A stretch of 64,000 bases of DNA. Source: Steromphala cineraria. Lineage: Eukaryota > Mollusca > Gastropoda > Trochida > Trochidae. The DNA lies in NCBI GenBank assembly GCA_916613615.1, contig OU744726.1, positions 66,849,764-66,913,763 on the forward strand. The letters are read 5' to 3'. This document shows, piece by piece, positions 1-13,440 of the stretch. The notes under the pieces are model-generated. The model searched no databases, was not told the origin of the DNA, and worked only from the letters and a program-made list of their open reading frames with translations. Made by a program: the position numbers and the translations under genes. Each line of letters opens with the position of its first letter. Positions within the stretch are counted from its first letter, which is position 1.

Positions 1-187
1 CTAGTAATGATCGTCAATAACATAAAAACAAACAAAAACGTCATTTTAAATTAAATGTGCTATGTATTGCATGAACAAGATTTTTTATATAAAAGTATGT
101 TGTTTGCAAACTTTTTGTATAAGACATTTTTGTTTTGTTTTGCTTCTTTCATTTTTTTGGTTTCTTTCCAGAATCGTTACTCAGAAA

Positions 188-3100
188 ATGGCTTCTAAAG
201 AAACTGTTGGTAAGCATATCTTATTATGTTATGATTGAGTGATCTTTTCTTAATTAGATCATTGATACATGATTAAATAAATATCAATTTCAATTATGGA
301 GAGGGAATCAGATTTGGAGTATATAATTCAATTTTTAGGTTTGTTATGAACAGAAACAGAACAGAATTTCATTTGTTAATGGACCACATGGCCTAAAGTA
401 CAATAAAGTGGAAGTAATGCAACGGGATCCCACGTGACATTTGCCCGTAACTTAAACATATTCTTAAAAAATATGGCAACATTTTTCATGGTTTTAACAT
501 CTTTCGTACATAAGAGGCTGTGCATATTTGACGTTGGTTGAATATACTTCTCACGAAATTCTGAGTATTTTTTACAAACAAATAAAACAGGAAATTCATC
601 TTCTAGTGCACCGTTGTTACATAATTTACAGACAAAGTTCTTTAAATCATTTTCTTTTGATTTACGATAATAGTTTACTCTTAGATTGTGTAAAGAAATT
701 CCGAATTTACAAAAGAGGTTTGTAATGATGATTATGGTAATGGATCTACTGCTTTGTTATGTACTTCACTTCTAAATGTAATAAATAATCGAGGTATAAG
801 GGAGGGTGTTGTACAAACAGAAAGTCATTAGAGCCTTGAAATCAACACCACGATGAATAAATGTTTCGATTGCTTTTTGATTTTCGAAACTTTTGTCAGA
901 TTATATACAGTATAAAAGAGATTTTTACGTTTGAAATAAATAATTTATACATTAATTATAATACATCTTATTTCGATAAAATAAACTCAACTGTACATAT
1001 ACGGTATGGACTCGTTATTATTGTCATTGCATTTCATCGTATATGCATGTAGGTTAGCCGTATGGTATGTTCAAGCTTTCTTTAAATCATTGTTACGAGT
1101 CCGAGACATGAAGAATATAGTCACTAGTGCTGAAGATATAAGCGATAGAAAATAAGACATTACACCTTTCACTGAGTCTACATTTGTGGTATATATCTTG
1201 ACACAATGCAAGTTTGATTTTTGAATGACGTTGCTGTTACAGCGTGGGCATGCTGCTACTGTACGTTTGACAATAATCCTGGAAGATCGACCTGTGAGGT
1301 GTGTGATGCAGACAAACCAAGTACTGATCTCGCCCAGCTGTTTGAAGCTCAAGCTTCAATAAGTAAGTCATTCCTTAATCACATAGGTATTATTATAAAC
1401 ACACAACTTAATAATAAATATCACTTTAGTTATGATTAAATGTAATAGACAATTTCACATGTAGTCCCTTTTTGAATATTAAAATATTTGAAAGTTCATA
1501 GCATGTATTTACAATAATAAATGTTTGGGTTGGTTTTTGTTGTTTTACCTTTTGTTGTAAATATTCATTGTTATTTGTATTTAAACGAAAGCCCTTTTTC
1601 ATGTCTGTAAATGTTTCTTACGCGGAATTGACTGAAGAAAATACTGTTTACAAAGTAATTGTAGTCATGGGCAAGTTTTAAAAATACATCAGGACTGTAG
1701 CACGGTAGAATTGAAAAAAAAATAACTCGACAAGCGCAAATGAAGATTTACGGTACATATCTCACCTATAAACGCATCTGATACATCGCCCATGAAACTA
1801 TTTGGTTAATGCTGCCTGACACATTATTTAGTAACAACCCGAGAATGAATGACTACTAACTATGACTTCAGGTTGGAGATGTGTGAAGTGTCAACAGGAA
1901 AACAATGGACATTGTATTAAGTGCAAACGGTGTCTTGCAATTGGAAGCTGGGTGACTGATAACAAGGACGGTACCAGCACTGATCCTTGTGAAGAAACTC
2001 CGAGTCTATTGCGACACCCTCGGACCAATGACACTGAAGTCAAGGGGTTTGCATCCGGGGACTTTGTTCATGTCGATTCTTTAACAGATGTCACAGGTAA
2101 ATTATTATTTTTTACGTATCATTGCACTAGTTACAATGTGGTTTATATGTCTGTACGTTCACCATTTCACGTGTCTACGTATACAGTATTGTACATATCA
2201 AAATGTTAACAATATTGGTTATAGTACTGTCTATATACCAATAATAATCCATAATAAATTCAAGGGTATTGCACGGGTTTATAGAAACAAGTCAGGTCGA
2301 TATAACGGTACCAACTGTCGCTTGACGTCATGCTATCCTAGATGTGGAGCACTCTTTGAAATAGAATACAACTTGCCTCGGCAGGAAAATGTTAGGGATA
2401 TTTTTTGCAGTTTGTCATTCTAATATGTTATGCGTTTGTTTCAGTACCTATATACGATTCATCTAAGGAGTTAAGGATTGTCCTTCTGGGTAGAACAGGT
2501 GAAGGAAAGAGTTCCACAGGAAACACGATCCTTGGTGAGCCTGACTTCACATCCTGTCTCAGCTCCATCTCCGTCACCAGGACTTGTCAAAGAGGAACTT
2601 GCTATAGATATGGACGATTCATTCAGGTCATTGACACTCCGGGTATGTATGACACGGAAATGTCTATCCCGGATATCACTAAGGAGGTGGTCAGATGTGT
2701 CGGGATGACCGCCCCTGGACCTCATGCTTTCATCCTTGTAATCAGACCAGACCGGTTCACAGAGGAGGTTCAGAACTCAGTGGACCACTATGTGAAGACT
2801 TTTGGAGAAGGCATGTTGAACTATCTCACCATTGTCTTCACGCGGAAGGACGACCTTGATGCTGATGGCAAAAGCATTGAAGAATACATCGAGAATGGTT
2901 CGGAAAAGTTAAAAGAGCTCGTTGCGCATTGTAACAACAGATTCGTCGCTGTCAACAACAGGGGAACAACCCAGGAGAAGGATGAAAATGTTGAAAGGTT
3001 GATACACATGATCGACGAGATGGTCCGGACGAACAAAGGCGTTTATACTAACGGGATGTATCAGGAGGCAGAGAAGCTTCTACGTGAGAATGAAGAGAAA

Positions 3101-3541
3101 CTGAGACGAGAACACGAGATGATCCTACAGATTCAGCTGGACGACATCCGTGAGGACTGTCAACGCCAACTTGATGCCAAGGAAGCTGAATATACTGAAA
3201 TTACCCACCAGTTTCAGATTCAGCTCCAGGAACTTGAGTCCAGGGAAAATGGCGGAACACAGCATGATGTCCAAGAGTTGAGGAAAACCTTGAAAGATCT
3301 TCGTGCTCAGCAAAAACGGGAACTACGTCGTATAAGAGAAATAGCTGGCACCAAAGAAGAGAACGCTAAACATGAGGAAAGGAACTATAGAGAAGAAACG
3401 AGAGAGGGAATCAATAAAGGTTCTAATTTTGTAAAGGAGACACTTCTTCCAGGATTGCTAAATGTTGCAAAATGGGCTTTACCTGTTTTGATAGCAGGAG
3501 CTTTTGAAATAATGAAAATAGTGGTATTAAAAAAAGTATAG
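188..3541 (+). CDS. Gene A: double NZF/RanBP2 zinc-finger AIG1 (GIMAP-like) GTPase
   Basis: Four coding exons: 188-209, 1243-1362, 1872-2096 and 2445-3541, all joined in phase 1 with GT-AG sites; about 487 residues. An acceptor just before the first exon (ends 171) implies an earlier noncoding exon upstream. Exons 2 and 3 each encode one finger that fits W-x-C-x2-C-x3-N-x6-C-x2-C exactly; the first has the CTF tripeptide of ubiquitin-binding NZF fingers. The last exon holds the AIG1 GTPase: P-loop GRTGEGKSST near residue 138, DTPG near 186, the family box TAPGPHAF, and TRKD near 255. A charged coiled coil follows and the protein ends in a hydrophobic stretch (about 452-484) plus lysines, suggesting a tail anchor. 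The GTPase family is clear; the finger fusion rests on splice logic. Function (membrane GTPase with ubiquitin or RNA reading) is inference. Confidence 0.85.
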
Positions 3542-3820
3542 TTTGTTAATTAAGATGAGAAAAACCAGGTCTATCCTGAAGCTGTTAAAGGTTGATATAT
3601 GTGAAAGTGCTAAATTATTTGGTATTAACCCTGATTTAGATCAGTGGTTTTGATAGTCAACGGTGTGTAGTGAATTAACGTACACATGAGTTACTATATG
3701 TTAAGTTTGTGTGACCTTAACAAAGGGCCACATAATCCACGCCCTGAAGAAAACATTTATATATTCTTCTCAAGAGGGAATATGACCAGAGAGCTGAAGC
3801 TTTGTGTACAAACTCCATAG

Positions 3821-4027
3821 ATGATGTTTATTATCATTACCAGTATTGGCTTTATTTTCTATCTATGCGTTTTTGGAAGAAAACAGCAATCAAACAATCA
3901 TGTTTGTGAAATGCCAAAATTAGCGTATGGTGAATCTTCGTTTATATCTTTTCCTACTCAAGGGTCCTGTGACCAGAGTGAACGACGTCGACAAGGGACT
4001 ATGAAGCTAGGCAACGTTAGGGTGTGA
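3821..4027 (+). other. Small ORF with one hydrophobic segment, unrecognised
   Basis: A 68-codon open frame starts with a hydrophobic stretch of about 20 residues and then becomes polar. It lies 280 bp past the gene A stop. No family is recognised and it could be 3' UTR. Weak evidence for a gene. Confidence 0.12.
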
Positions 4028-4169
4028 CGATGTTGATGTTGATGATGATGAAATGACGACTGGAGACTTCTTGTGATGGTCGACCAATATTTTATTCTTG
4101 TTTGGGTAGCTGGTACAAAGGGTACACTAAATATACCCGAGTCGGTGGTACATTCACAGGTCAGTGTAG

Positions 4170-4382
4170 ACGCTAGGGTATCCCCATCCCCGCCGTCTAT
4201 CTGAGCTGGACCGACTCGAGAGAGGTGACTTCTTAAAACTACATGGTGATGTGTCCGTCAGTCAGCTGGTCTCGGGCGAATCTCACGAGAGAGCGCTGCT
4301 ACAGCGTTATAACAACTTGCACATGCATGTTACGCAAGCAATGACCAAACTACAGAGGCAAAAGGGGAAGGAGAGATCATAG
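4170..4382 (+). other. Coding-like open stretch without ATG
   Basis: About 70 codons are open up to TAG at 4380-4382. The stretch is visibly richer in G+C than the surrounding sequence and reads as a charged, helix-like peptide ending in GKERS. It has no in-frame ATG at its start and no strong acceptor. It could be a terminal exon or a decayed exon of an unknown gene or repeat. Confidence 0.2.
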
Positions 4383-4485
4383 GTCAGCGTGTGGTTAGCT
4401 AATTAGTTTTCCAAGAATGGACATCTGCTCGTCGGTGGTATCTTAACAGAGATGATTTATTCATTGAGAATTTAACTATATTTGG

Positions 4486-4491
4486 AATAAA
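4486..4491 (+). terminator. Possible polyadenylation signal for gene A
   Basis: An AATAAA hexamer lies about 950 bp after the gene A stop. No closer canonical hexamer was noticed. Position alone supports it. Confidence 0.25.
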
Positions 4492-5147
4492 GATTTGGAA
4501 TATATTTTCCTGAATAATGTACTAAAAGATTAACGGTGACAGTCCTATGAAATTGTAGTTTTGATAAATGATTTTCAGTTTTATGGAGGTTTTCTGTAAA
4601 TTTAATTTTACTTTTATAAATAGGAACCATTTTAAAAGTTGATATGTTTTATTATGTTCATATGATTTTAATGTTGATTTACAATTATACGAATAGTTTA
4701 AAGTGGATAAATTATATTTTGTGAAAATTGTACTTATCAAATATGAACTTTTTTTAATGGATAGTTATTGTATTTGATCCGTTTATAAGATTACTTTCTT
4801 AGAGAATATGCACAATTGATAACTGAATCAAAACACAGCCATAAGTATCACCAGACACAAATGACTGTTTGCAACTGTTAATTATTATTATTAAATAGTT
4901 CAATGAACATTGCTCCAAAGAAAATGCATTAAAAGATTAAGTTTGATTTTTCTATTTCGTTTTTTTTGTTTTGAAAAATGTCAAAGATCTTTGTCGCCTT
5001 TCTTGAAAAACGAACACAAAATTATTAGTTTCCCATCATGCTCTGGTTTGACAACCATTTAAAGGGACAGTAGCACGTTTTTAGAGAGAATAAATGCAAT
5101 GTCAGGGGAAAAAATTAATAGTTCCAGTTGAAAGACAATGTATTTAA

Positions 5148-7185
5148 AGGATTTCAAGTAAAGTATTGTGTGTTTTACCGGTAAACACAAGCCATCATGA
5201 TTTTACGTCAAATTTGCAATCCTGCGCTAACATTTGTACACCGCCCGGCAAATCCGACTTGCCGATATGCAAAAAGATCGGCAGCTCTCGGTATCTTCCG
5301 TAATGTGACGTAATAGTAGCCCGTCAGTCTCGGCCGGGCATGATGCGCTGTTGTGCAAAGCCTGGGTAGAACGATGTCAAAGCTGTTAACAAACACGATT
5401 TTGGTCGATACTTTGGTTGAGATATACATAAAATACTCACAACATAGACATTCAAAGACATTAAACGTATTGTTGACTAAGTTTAATAACTTTAGCTAAA
5501 GATAAATGTGTGTTTGATCGTCGTCAATTCATGCCTGCAGTCGATAGACTCTTTTCTGTGTTTATTTTTTGGAGAATGATTCTATATTTCCAAATAAAAA
5601 AAATCGAAGTCCAACTGGCTATCAATTTTTTTAGGTTTATATTATTAATACTTCGTAATCCAGTCTTTTTATAGAACAGGAACTTTGAGATCAGTTGAAT
5701 AACACCTCTAGTTAAGGAAACAATAACCTTGATGTCTTTTGGATAAAATTGAACGTCTTGCAGTAACTTGGAATATAAGTACTCATTTTTAGACAGTTTT
5801 TTTTATTATTTCATAGTGAAAACGATTCCAAATTTTAGAAATGTCACATATCAGCAATATTTTGAGAAATAATGGATTTTGCACATCTATGTTACAGTAA
5901 TTATTTTAAACAATATCTAAGTGATCTGCTAGATGTTTGCATACCCGTATTTCCTTAATTACACGCCTGCCTTGACTATACACCTGCCTCGAACAGACGC
6001 CCTTGCATAAGACCTTCTGAAAATAAAAAACGCCTGCCTTAATTAAACGCCGCGTAAACCAAGTTTAATATATAAAAACGCTTCTTTTTTGTTAAATTAT
6101 CTGATTTTGTTACAAAAAAGTCTAAACGGTTTCGCTTTTTACGAAATAGACGCCTGCCTTGAATAGAAGCCTGCCTCAAATAGATGCCTATGATGTAAAC
6201 CTTTTGAAAATAATAGACGCCCGGCTTGTAATTAAGGAAATACGGTATTATAAATGGAATAATGTTGTGTGATTATATTTTTTTCTCAATATTTTGGGAA
6301 TGAATCAGTATTTGTAAGCAATAATTAAATGATCAACAAATATAAATGCATAAAACAGGGATAAGGTAAGACAAGGGCCATGGATCACTTTGCACATTGG
6401 ATGAAAACTATTGGCCCATAAACTTTACTATTGAATAATGTCATTTGCCCAAATACAGAAAATTGCGAAAAACCTACAAAATAGCCCTTTGTCAATGATT
6501 TCTTTACATGCTTTACAAATTCCTGTAATTAATGTGATTTGATGGGTTTTATTTTGTCATATAAGTATAAAAAATGTTATCATAAAAAATTATCATAATT
6601 TTGTTGTAATTTTTTTAAATAAACAGCGTAATTCTTTTTATTTAACCTTCTTGTATTTCATTGTCATCAATGTTTTATCATCATGATATTTGATAAACTA
6701 GTCTTAAAAGATCAAACACATAGCATTGTTCACATTGTAATTTATTGTATTGAGACTAATTCTGAGATATTGCAGGTGTATTGAATCTGATAACAAGTAA
6801 ATCTTATATATATAAGAAAGAAAATAATTCAACCAACCTAGTCAATCAGCTCTGGGAACATGTAAAGTAGTAAACAAAAGAGCCATTTAGAGTTATCGTT
6901 CTTGATACTGGCGACGTGATTGAAATACACATCAAAAGGAACAAATGTTGTTCTAACTCTATATTGCTTGATTATCATGGCATACAAAGTTGTTTTGACG
7001 CCTTGTTTGTAAGTTTCTCTTGAAGATGTTGCCAGTTTTATCAGTTAAAGTTTAAAAAAATTGACAGGTTTTTTACATTTTCATGTTTTTTTAACAAAAT
7101 TGTGCTGTCAACGACACAACGGCGTGACGGCCCTTCAAATATTTAGACTTTGTTTAAATATTTCGGAATGGGGTTTTAAAATCCT
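5148..7185. mobile_element. Nested TTAA element of about 2.04 kb inside MITE copy 1
   Basis: It begins AGGATTT right after TTAA at 5144-5147 and ends AAATCCT right before TTAA at 7186-7189, so it has short inverted ends and a TTAA target duplication. The uninterrupted MITE at 13441 has a single TTAA at the matching point. No transposase frame was seen, so it looks non-autonomous. Confidence 0.7.
5941..6249. mobile_element. Third-level nested MITE with CGTATTTCCTTAATTAC ends
   Basis: CGTATTTCCTTAATTAC at the left is repeated inverted at the right (ending TACGGTAT). The interior repeats a motif like CGCCTGCCTTGA several times. It lies inside the 2.04-kb element. No coding frame. Confidence 0.65.
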
Positions 7186-7449
7186 TTAAACTAACTGATG
7201 CAGTAATAATTCCAATATGTAATGTTAAGCTTAACCATACCATACCTTTTTCTAACACAAACTGAATTAAAGGTGTTCACAATGAATTTTATGTAAATCT
7301 CTATACTTTGTCCCCCTGACTATGGACCATTAATTTGTGTAATGAGATTTTTGACACTATCAACATATTACATATACCATTAACGTACAATTATCAGTGA
7401 AAATTATAATATATAAATTTGTCAAAAAACGTGCTACTGTCCCTTTAAA

Positions 7450-10400
7450 AACAACTAGTACCTATGGCATTTATAAAACATATCTGAAACAAGAAACCAA
7501 ATTATTCGCTTTGCGAATTGTTGGAATATTAAAGCCTAATTGATGAACTGAAAACAAATAAAAGATAAAGTATACAGATTATTTGTTTACGTCTTCAGTA
7601 ATATTTGTCATTGCAAGAATCAGTATAATATTACCTTGATCATGTATTGTATACGTGATTTCGTATCACATTGAAATAAAAACAACATAATATTTAACTT
7701 TGTGTTTCATAGTTTTGGTTTACTAAAGTGATTTTAATGATTTTTATGCTTATTACTTTTGGTCAGAAGGTTTATGTAAATTTCATATTCTATATTTCAT
7801 CTGTATTTCATTTGATGCAAGAACATGTTTTCGTCTGATGAACAACACACCCGAACGCACCCTGCTTCGCGGAAGACTAAACGCCGCCATCTTTGCATGA
7901 ATGCTTTGAATTGTCACTTAGGCCTTACATTCTGTCTTGACAGGATGTCATCTTTTCTCTCAATGATTAGCTTTCAGAATTAGACACTTGTTTAAACTTA
8001 GATTAGAAAAACAAGTATAACACAGTAAGTAAACATGTACCATTAGTTAATTAGTAGAACAAAAAAACATGCAATAATATGTAACTGTGTATTATAAGTT
8101 AGTCACGCCTTTGTTATCCCTGCCGAACATTTGGTAGCAGAGCGTGGTTAGATCACAAGTTAGACACGGAGGGTAACATTGGCGTAAAACAGAGTTAGAA
8201 GATACAAATAATTAGACAAAAATTAGAAAAAAAAAATAGTTACAATTAGACACCACATTAAACCCCAACTTACTCACTACGAAGTTAAACACCTGACATC
8301 AGGTCAGGACAGGCAAAGTCAATCCCTGAAGGGGATACAGAGGTTAAGCAGAAAGTAGAGCATCAACAGCAGGTTGATACTGCAAATGCTATCATGACAT
8401 CTCGCTTGACAAAGCTTATAAAGTCTGATGAATGGTTTGACTTTAGACCCGGACGTCCGGGGTATGAGCCAATCAGCACTTCTGTCATATTCGCACTAGA
8501 TAAAAGTTTTTTTGTACAGTGTTGATGTTTCACTGAAATACATTACCATACTATGATATACCTGTCAACCGATTTAATTTCTCCTTAATGGCATGCTTCT
8601 GGCATTTGCATTGCTATATGTCAAATACCTCTTAAGCTGTTCCTAACACTAGATTATCATTTGTCAAAACCTCTTGAAAACATTAAAATTGATTTCCGTT
8701 GTTTTATATTTTGCAACATTACTGACCGTTCTGTTGTTGTTTTTTTGTTATCCTAATGTAAGCAAATTGAACATCAAGGATCTTCCATCTTGTACCATCT
8801 ACTTATACTTGTGCTAACGCAGATCTGTGAAATTACAAAACCTTACTTTTTTAAAGAAAATATTGAGTTATAAAATCAGTATGTTTTTCGTTTTCTAAAA
8901 ATATAGTCATGTTATATTGGAAAGGTAATTTAAAAAAAAATGGAAACAGCTGCTCGATAAACTGCATTGAGGGAAATTTCTAAGAGTTTTTCAGGTAATC
9001 GTACAATAAAACATCACCTTTCGACGTGAGACAAAATAATATCTGAACTTCAAATTGTGAAATTATGAAAAAAAACACCCCACTAAGAGGCACATACATA
9101 TTTCAATAATCATCAAAACATATATATTATAAAATCCTATTCAAAATTATGATCTATAGTGCTACGCTAGAGCGCTTTATTCAATGAGGTTGACATATTA
9201 ACAAAATTAACGAAATTTCCCTTATGAGGAATGAAACTGAATTCCAAAATCTAATAACATCAAACGAGTTTACATTGCCGCTTGAAGTATAAAAATAGCC
9301 CCAACTCACCACGTCATAGTCACGTGTAGATAATGATAGATCACGACTGGCAATGCATTTACAATATATACAAAATGTTTCTCTTTGCTTCTGTATTTTG
9401 ATCCAGAGAATTTGACATCAAAATCTTCCAATTTCGTTAGGGCTGGACGTTGCTATGTAAACAAAAAGTTTACTCATCTTATCAAAACTTTATTATGTTT
9501 TTATCAATTAGGAGTTTTCTACTAAGTCTAGCCAGCTCTCGAGAGCACCTCTTTAAACAAGCTGAGGTGAAGGGGCTGTGGCGTCATGGTAATACCTAAG
9601 TTTTTCATTTCGTCATGTGAGCACTAGAATATGTTTATTTTTATACTATGTCACTACAGGAAGGGAGCTCTTGAGCATGTATGTACTCCTCTTTTACTCT
9701 TAATACATAGCCAGATGTTTATTTTTTTGTTAATTCTCGAAAGATCATTTTTAACATTTGTAAGCGAATCACTGTTTAGTAACATTTATTACCGAAAAAA
9801 GACATTTTAGCTTGAAGTAAAGATTCTTCATTTTTGAAATGTGATTATACAGTTTTGGTAAAATAACATTTGATTGAAGTTCATTACTATGTAATTTTAA
9901 ACATTGCTCCATCAAAATGTGATTAAAGTCTTTTTAGTAGGGATCATGGAGGATGTATCACTAATAAAAAATGATTTCATAATGAAAGTAGATACATATG
10001 TAGCATGTTATCTATCATCGTCGGAACACGACCTTTAGACATTGCAGTTCAATTTTTGTATATATTAATTACGTCCTATGTGGATGTTTATTCACAGCGC
10101 CCAGGGCGCCGTGGTTATCTGTATTACAGTTTTTAGAAGTCTTATGGGAATTGTGGGTGATTTTGAATGAATATGATTAATTCGTAATGTTAATGATTTA
10201 GAGAATATTTAGTGATGTTTATGACAATAATACTCACAACGTACAAGAATAATTACGTATTATTTTTAGATTAAGTTTAAATGTATTTAATACTGTTAAT
10301 TTGTATATTTCGTAAAGAGGCAATTCTAAACACTGAGGCGAGGGAGACAATTTGAGACTCTATATGGTGTGCGGCAGTGACCTAGATATTTTTATCAGAA

Positions 10401-10559
10401 TCCGTTAAGCTGTGGAAGCTTTGTAGGTCACGCGTTGAGAGCCTCAAAGATAACGGAATAACATAAGGCTTGAATACTATTATGCTTGCTGTGATTAGCG
10501 TATGTTAACCAGGAAAGGGAGGTAACTGCAGTGGGCTGCAGATTCAATCATACAAGAAT
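7450..10559. other. Non-genic stretch with a possible retroelement 5' remnant
   Basis: No gene is supported. At 8132-8149 the motif TGGTAGCAGAGCGTGG resembles a primer binding site complementary to the 3' end of animal initiator tRNA-Met, as used by LTR retroelements. A short open frame starting near 8395 follows it. No matching LTR pair or polymerase frame was seen, so this is at most a remnant. The rest is AT-rich with no recognised feature. Confidence 0.3.
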
Positions 10560-13020
10560 GCATTCACATAACAAATTGTAGTATGAACAATGAAGATATG
10601 AATATAACAGAACTACTTTTCCATGACGAACAAATGCATGATATACCAGTAACATTCAATTCACAAAATATTACAAACAACACCGTTGACAATATTCAAA
10701 ACAAAACCAAATCAAATAACCCTTTAAGGTTTCAGGATTCAACAGCAAATAATGGAAATAATGCAAACACTTCAAGAAATTCACACATGCAAGAACTGCC
10801 TCCTGACTTCACAAACCAATTACACAAAGCTCAAATTTTACATGATTTTCCAAATGAAACATTCATACAAGATAACATTCACATAACAAATTGTAGTATG
10901 AACAATGAAGATATGAATATAACAGAACTACATTTCCATGACAAACAAATTAAATCTAACCACACATATTCATCATCAAAAACCAAAACTCTGAAAAAGA
11001 AAAAAAGAAAAAAATATACTGAACATAATTTACTTGACATTGATAGACATACTGATCAGATTCGTCATAAATCACACAAACAGTGACATAACCATACATA
11101 ATGTAGCATGTTCAATTAATGTATCAACTTCTGTTAATCTATCATATATTGATTATGAAATTGCAGACGGCCATAATTCAGCATATGAACACTATATCCG
11201 TATGAAACCAGAACACTATTGTGCCTGTTGTTTCAGATTTTTATTTTTGGAACAGGTGCGACACATTACTTTTGAAACTCCTATTGCCAGTGACTTAAAT
11301 ATTGACAAGGTGTCCGATTTATGCAAAACATGTAGGGATAAAATAAAGAAAAATTCTATGCCAGAATTATCTTACTTTGGCAATTCTCTTTTTCCTGGAC
11401 ATGTGCCACATGAGTTGCAGAGTTTGTCTGGTTTGGAGAAAAAAATGATATGTAAAGTTAACACCTTCATGACTCTTATTATCTTGCCAGGTGGTCAATT
11501 TGCAAATAAAGGTCTTGTACTGAATTTGCCCACAAATATGCCTGAACTTATTTCTCAATTACCAGTTAGTGAAAATGAAACTTCGCAAGGAATAATTGAA
11601 TTTAAAAACTCAGATGGTACTCCGCAAGTGAGACAGAACCGACACATATGTTTTTCAAAGGTAAGCAATGCTTTGAAATGGCTGAAAATACACAACACTT
11701 TGTACTCTGATGTTGAACATATAAGTAATTCACTTTTGGAAAAAAATAACTCTGCAAACAATACAACAACCTCTGTCGAAAATGCAATGAACGAAGGTAA
11801 TGATTTTGAAGAAAGTTTGTTAATTCCTGTAAATAATTCTGGTTTCAGAGCATAGGCAATTTCCTTCCTTGGAAATACATTGCACATATCTAGAAATCCC
11901 AATAAACCTGTAAATATATTCTCTTTGGATAGTGGAGAAGAAATGGCATATCCCTGGCTTTTCCCATATGGTAAATTTGGATATAAGTATGACAGAAAAG
12001 CAAAAATTAATCCCAGTATGTATTTTAAGGCTCGTCTGTACAATAAAGATGGTGTATTCAGGAAAAATTTAACTTAATTGCTACATTCTGCAGTCTCATA
12101 TGATTTGTTCCAATTAAAACGTGAATTGAATGTACATATGAAAATGATTAAGAGAAACGTTTCACAGACAAACAATAGAGAATGTCCAGTAACTGCTGCA
12201 GATGTAAGAAATGCTGAAGAAAATAGGGATATGCTTGATAATTCCTATATGTTTATGAAGAATATTAAAGGTACTGTTGCCTACTTCAGAAATATGTTAT
12301 ACGACTTGCTGGCTATGTTTCGTTGCATTGATCCTCCATCTTTGTTTATGACTCTGTCAGCTGATGATCTACATTGGCCAGAGTTAGGTATGAAATGCTA
12401 ATTTCTATGAAGTGTTTGGTAAAACATTTTTTTCATCAATGAAAAATGATCCGTTAGTAACTGCTACACATTTTGATAGGCGTTTTAAAAGTCTCATGCA
12501 GAAAATAATTTTAGGGAAAGATAAACCTCTTGGAAATGTTGGAGATTATTTTGCTAGAATAGAATTTCAGAATCGTGGCAGTCCTCACATTCATATGTTT
12601 CTTTGGGTTTCTGATTTACAAAAAAACATAAACGAGAATACTTCAGCCACGTTCATATCATACATCAATAAAACCATATTTTCAAATTTGCCTAATCATG
12701 ATGATATAGAATTATTTCAATTAGTTAAACGCTTACAATCACATCATCACTCTGAATACTGTACACAACGATTCCGCAGTTCTTGTCGATTCGGCTTCCC
12801 TAAACAAATATCGTCACACACTAAGTTACTGTCTCATTTGGATTTAAATAAGAGAAATAAAGGGAGATGTTACATAACAAAAAGAAATTCTGAAGGAACA
12901 TACATTAATGACTATAACCCTACAATATTAAGGCACTGGCGAGCTAATATGGATATACAGCTCATTCAAAATGCAGAGGCAGCAGCATATTATGTATGCA
13001 GCTATTTGTGTAAATCTCAG
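10560..13020 (+). pseudogene. Broken Helitron Rep/helicase gene, 3' truncated
   Basis: Successive frames run 10583-11086, 11034-11855, 11880-12077, 12078-12401 and 12412-13026. The second looks like the cysteine-containing DUF6570-type region found in Helitron proteins. The third to fifth match a Helitron Rep N-terminal domain: PWLFPYGKFG, then the HUH metal site HIHMFLW near 12590, then the paired tyrosines in AYYVCSYLCK near 12990. The frame is broken by in-frame stops at 11853 and 12075 and by two frameshifts. The helicase part is absent. Positions 10560-10628 and 10877-10945 are near-identical direct repeats. A dead transposon fragment, not a host gene. Confidence 0.85.
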
Positions 13021-13102
13021 CTCTGAAGAACTGTCCCTTTAAATACTCTCAGCTCTGAAGAACTGTCCCTTTAAATACTTCTCAGCTCTGAAGAACTGTC
13101 CT
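13016..13102. repeat. Short tandem repeat at the Helitron truncation point
   Basis: Nearly three copies of a 32-33 bp unit (CTCTGAAGAACTGTCCCTTT and following bases) start exactly where Rep homology ends. The unit contains CTGTCCCTTTAAA, which resembles the right end of the TTAA MITE family here. Confidence 0.7.
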
Positions 13103-13310
13103 GCTTTCTTCCAACCAAACACATGACAATTGTATTCATTAAATGTGTTTACTTAAACAATGTTTGGCGCCGTGCTTTGATCCTTTGGATCAATGTTTTC
13201 TTGTATCATATTGTAATGTATGAAGTTTCTGATAACTAGGATAACATAAATTTGAAGAAATACATTTCCAGTTACATAAATATGCATCGTTCTCAGATGG
13301 ACCAAAATAC

Positions 13311-13335
13311 ATGATCGACAAAGACTTCAAAATGG
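13311..13335 (+). other. Candidate first coding exon of gene B
   Basis: ATG at 13311 gives eight codons plus one base before a GTAGGT donor at 13336, i.e. phase 1 as needed by the zinc-finger exon at 13922. Gene D has an equivalent tiny ATG exon ending ATGG before GTAAAT. A pyrimidine-rich acceptor (TTTCCAG) precedes it. No other support. Confidence 0.3.
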
Positions 13336-13440
13336 GTAGGTTGTGCCCCTTTAACATATCTTCTCTACCAATCCAAAAATTATCCAAAATATTGGAAAAT
13401 AAAATGAAAAGGCTTTTCAATAATTGAAAATGTATCTTAA

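Larger units (their letters stand above)
5063..7445 (+). mobile_element. TTAA-flanked MITE, copy 1, split by a nested insertion
   Basis: The left end (AGGGACAGTAGCACG) follows TTAA at 5059-5062; the right end is its inverted copy, followed by TTAA at 7446-7449. The two pieces, 5063-5147 and about 7186-7445, match the continuous copy at 13441-13795. No coding capacity. TTAA flanks are typical of piggyBac-type insertion, but other superfamilies are possible. Confidence 0.8.

Noticed and set aside
1071..1352. 93-codon minus-strand frame
   Set aside because: Antisense of the gene A first finger exon; no domain.
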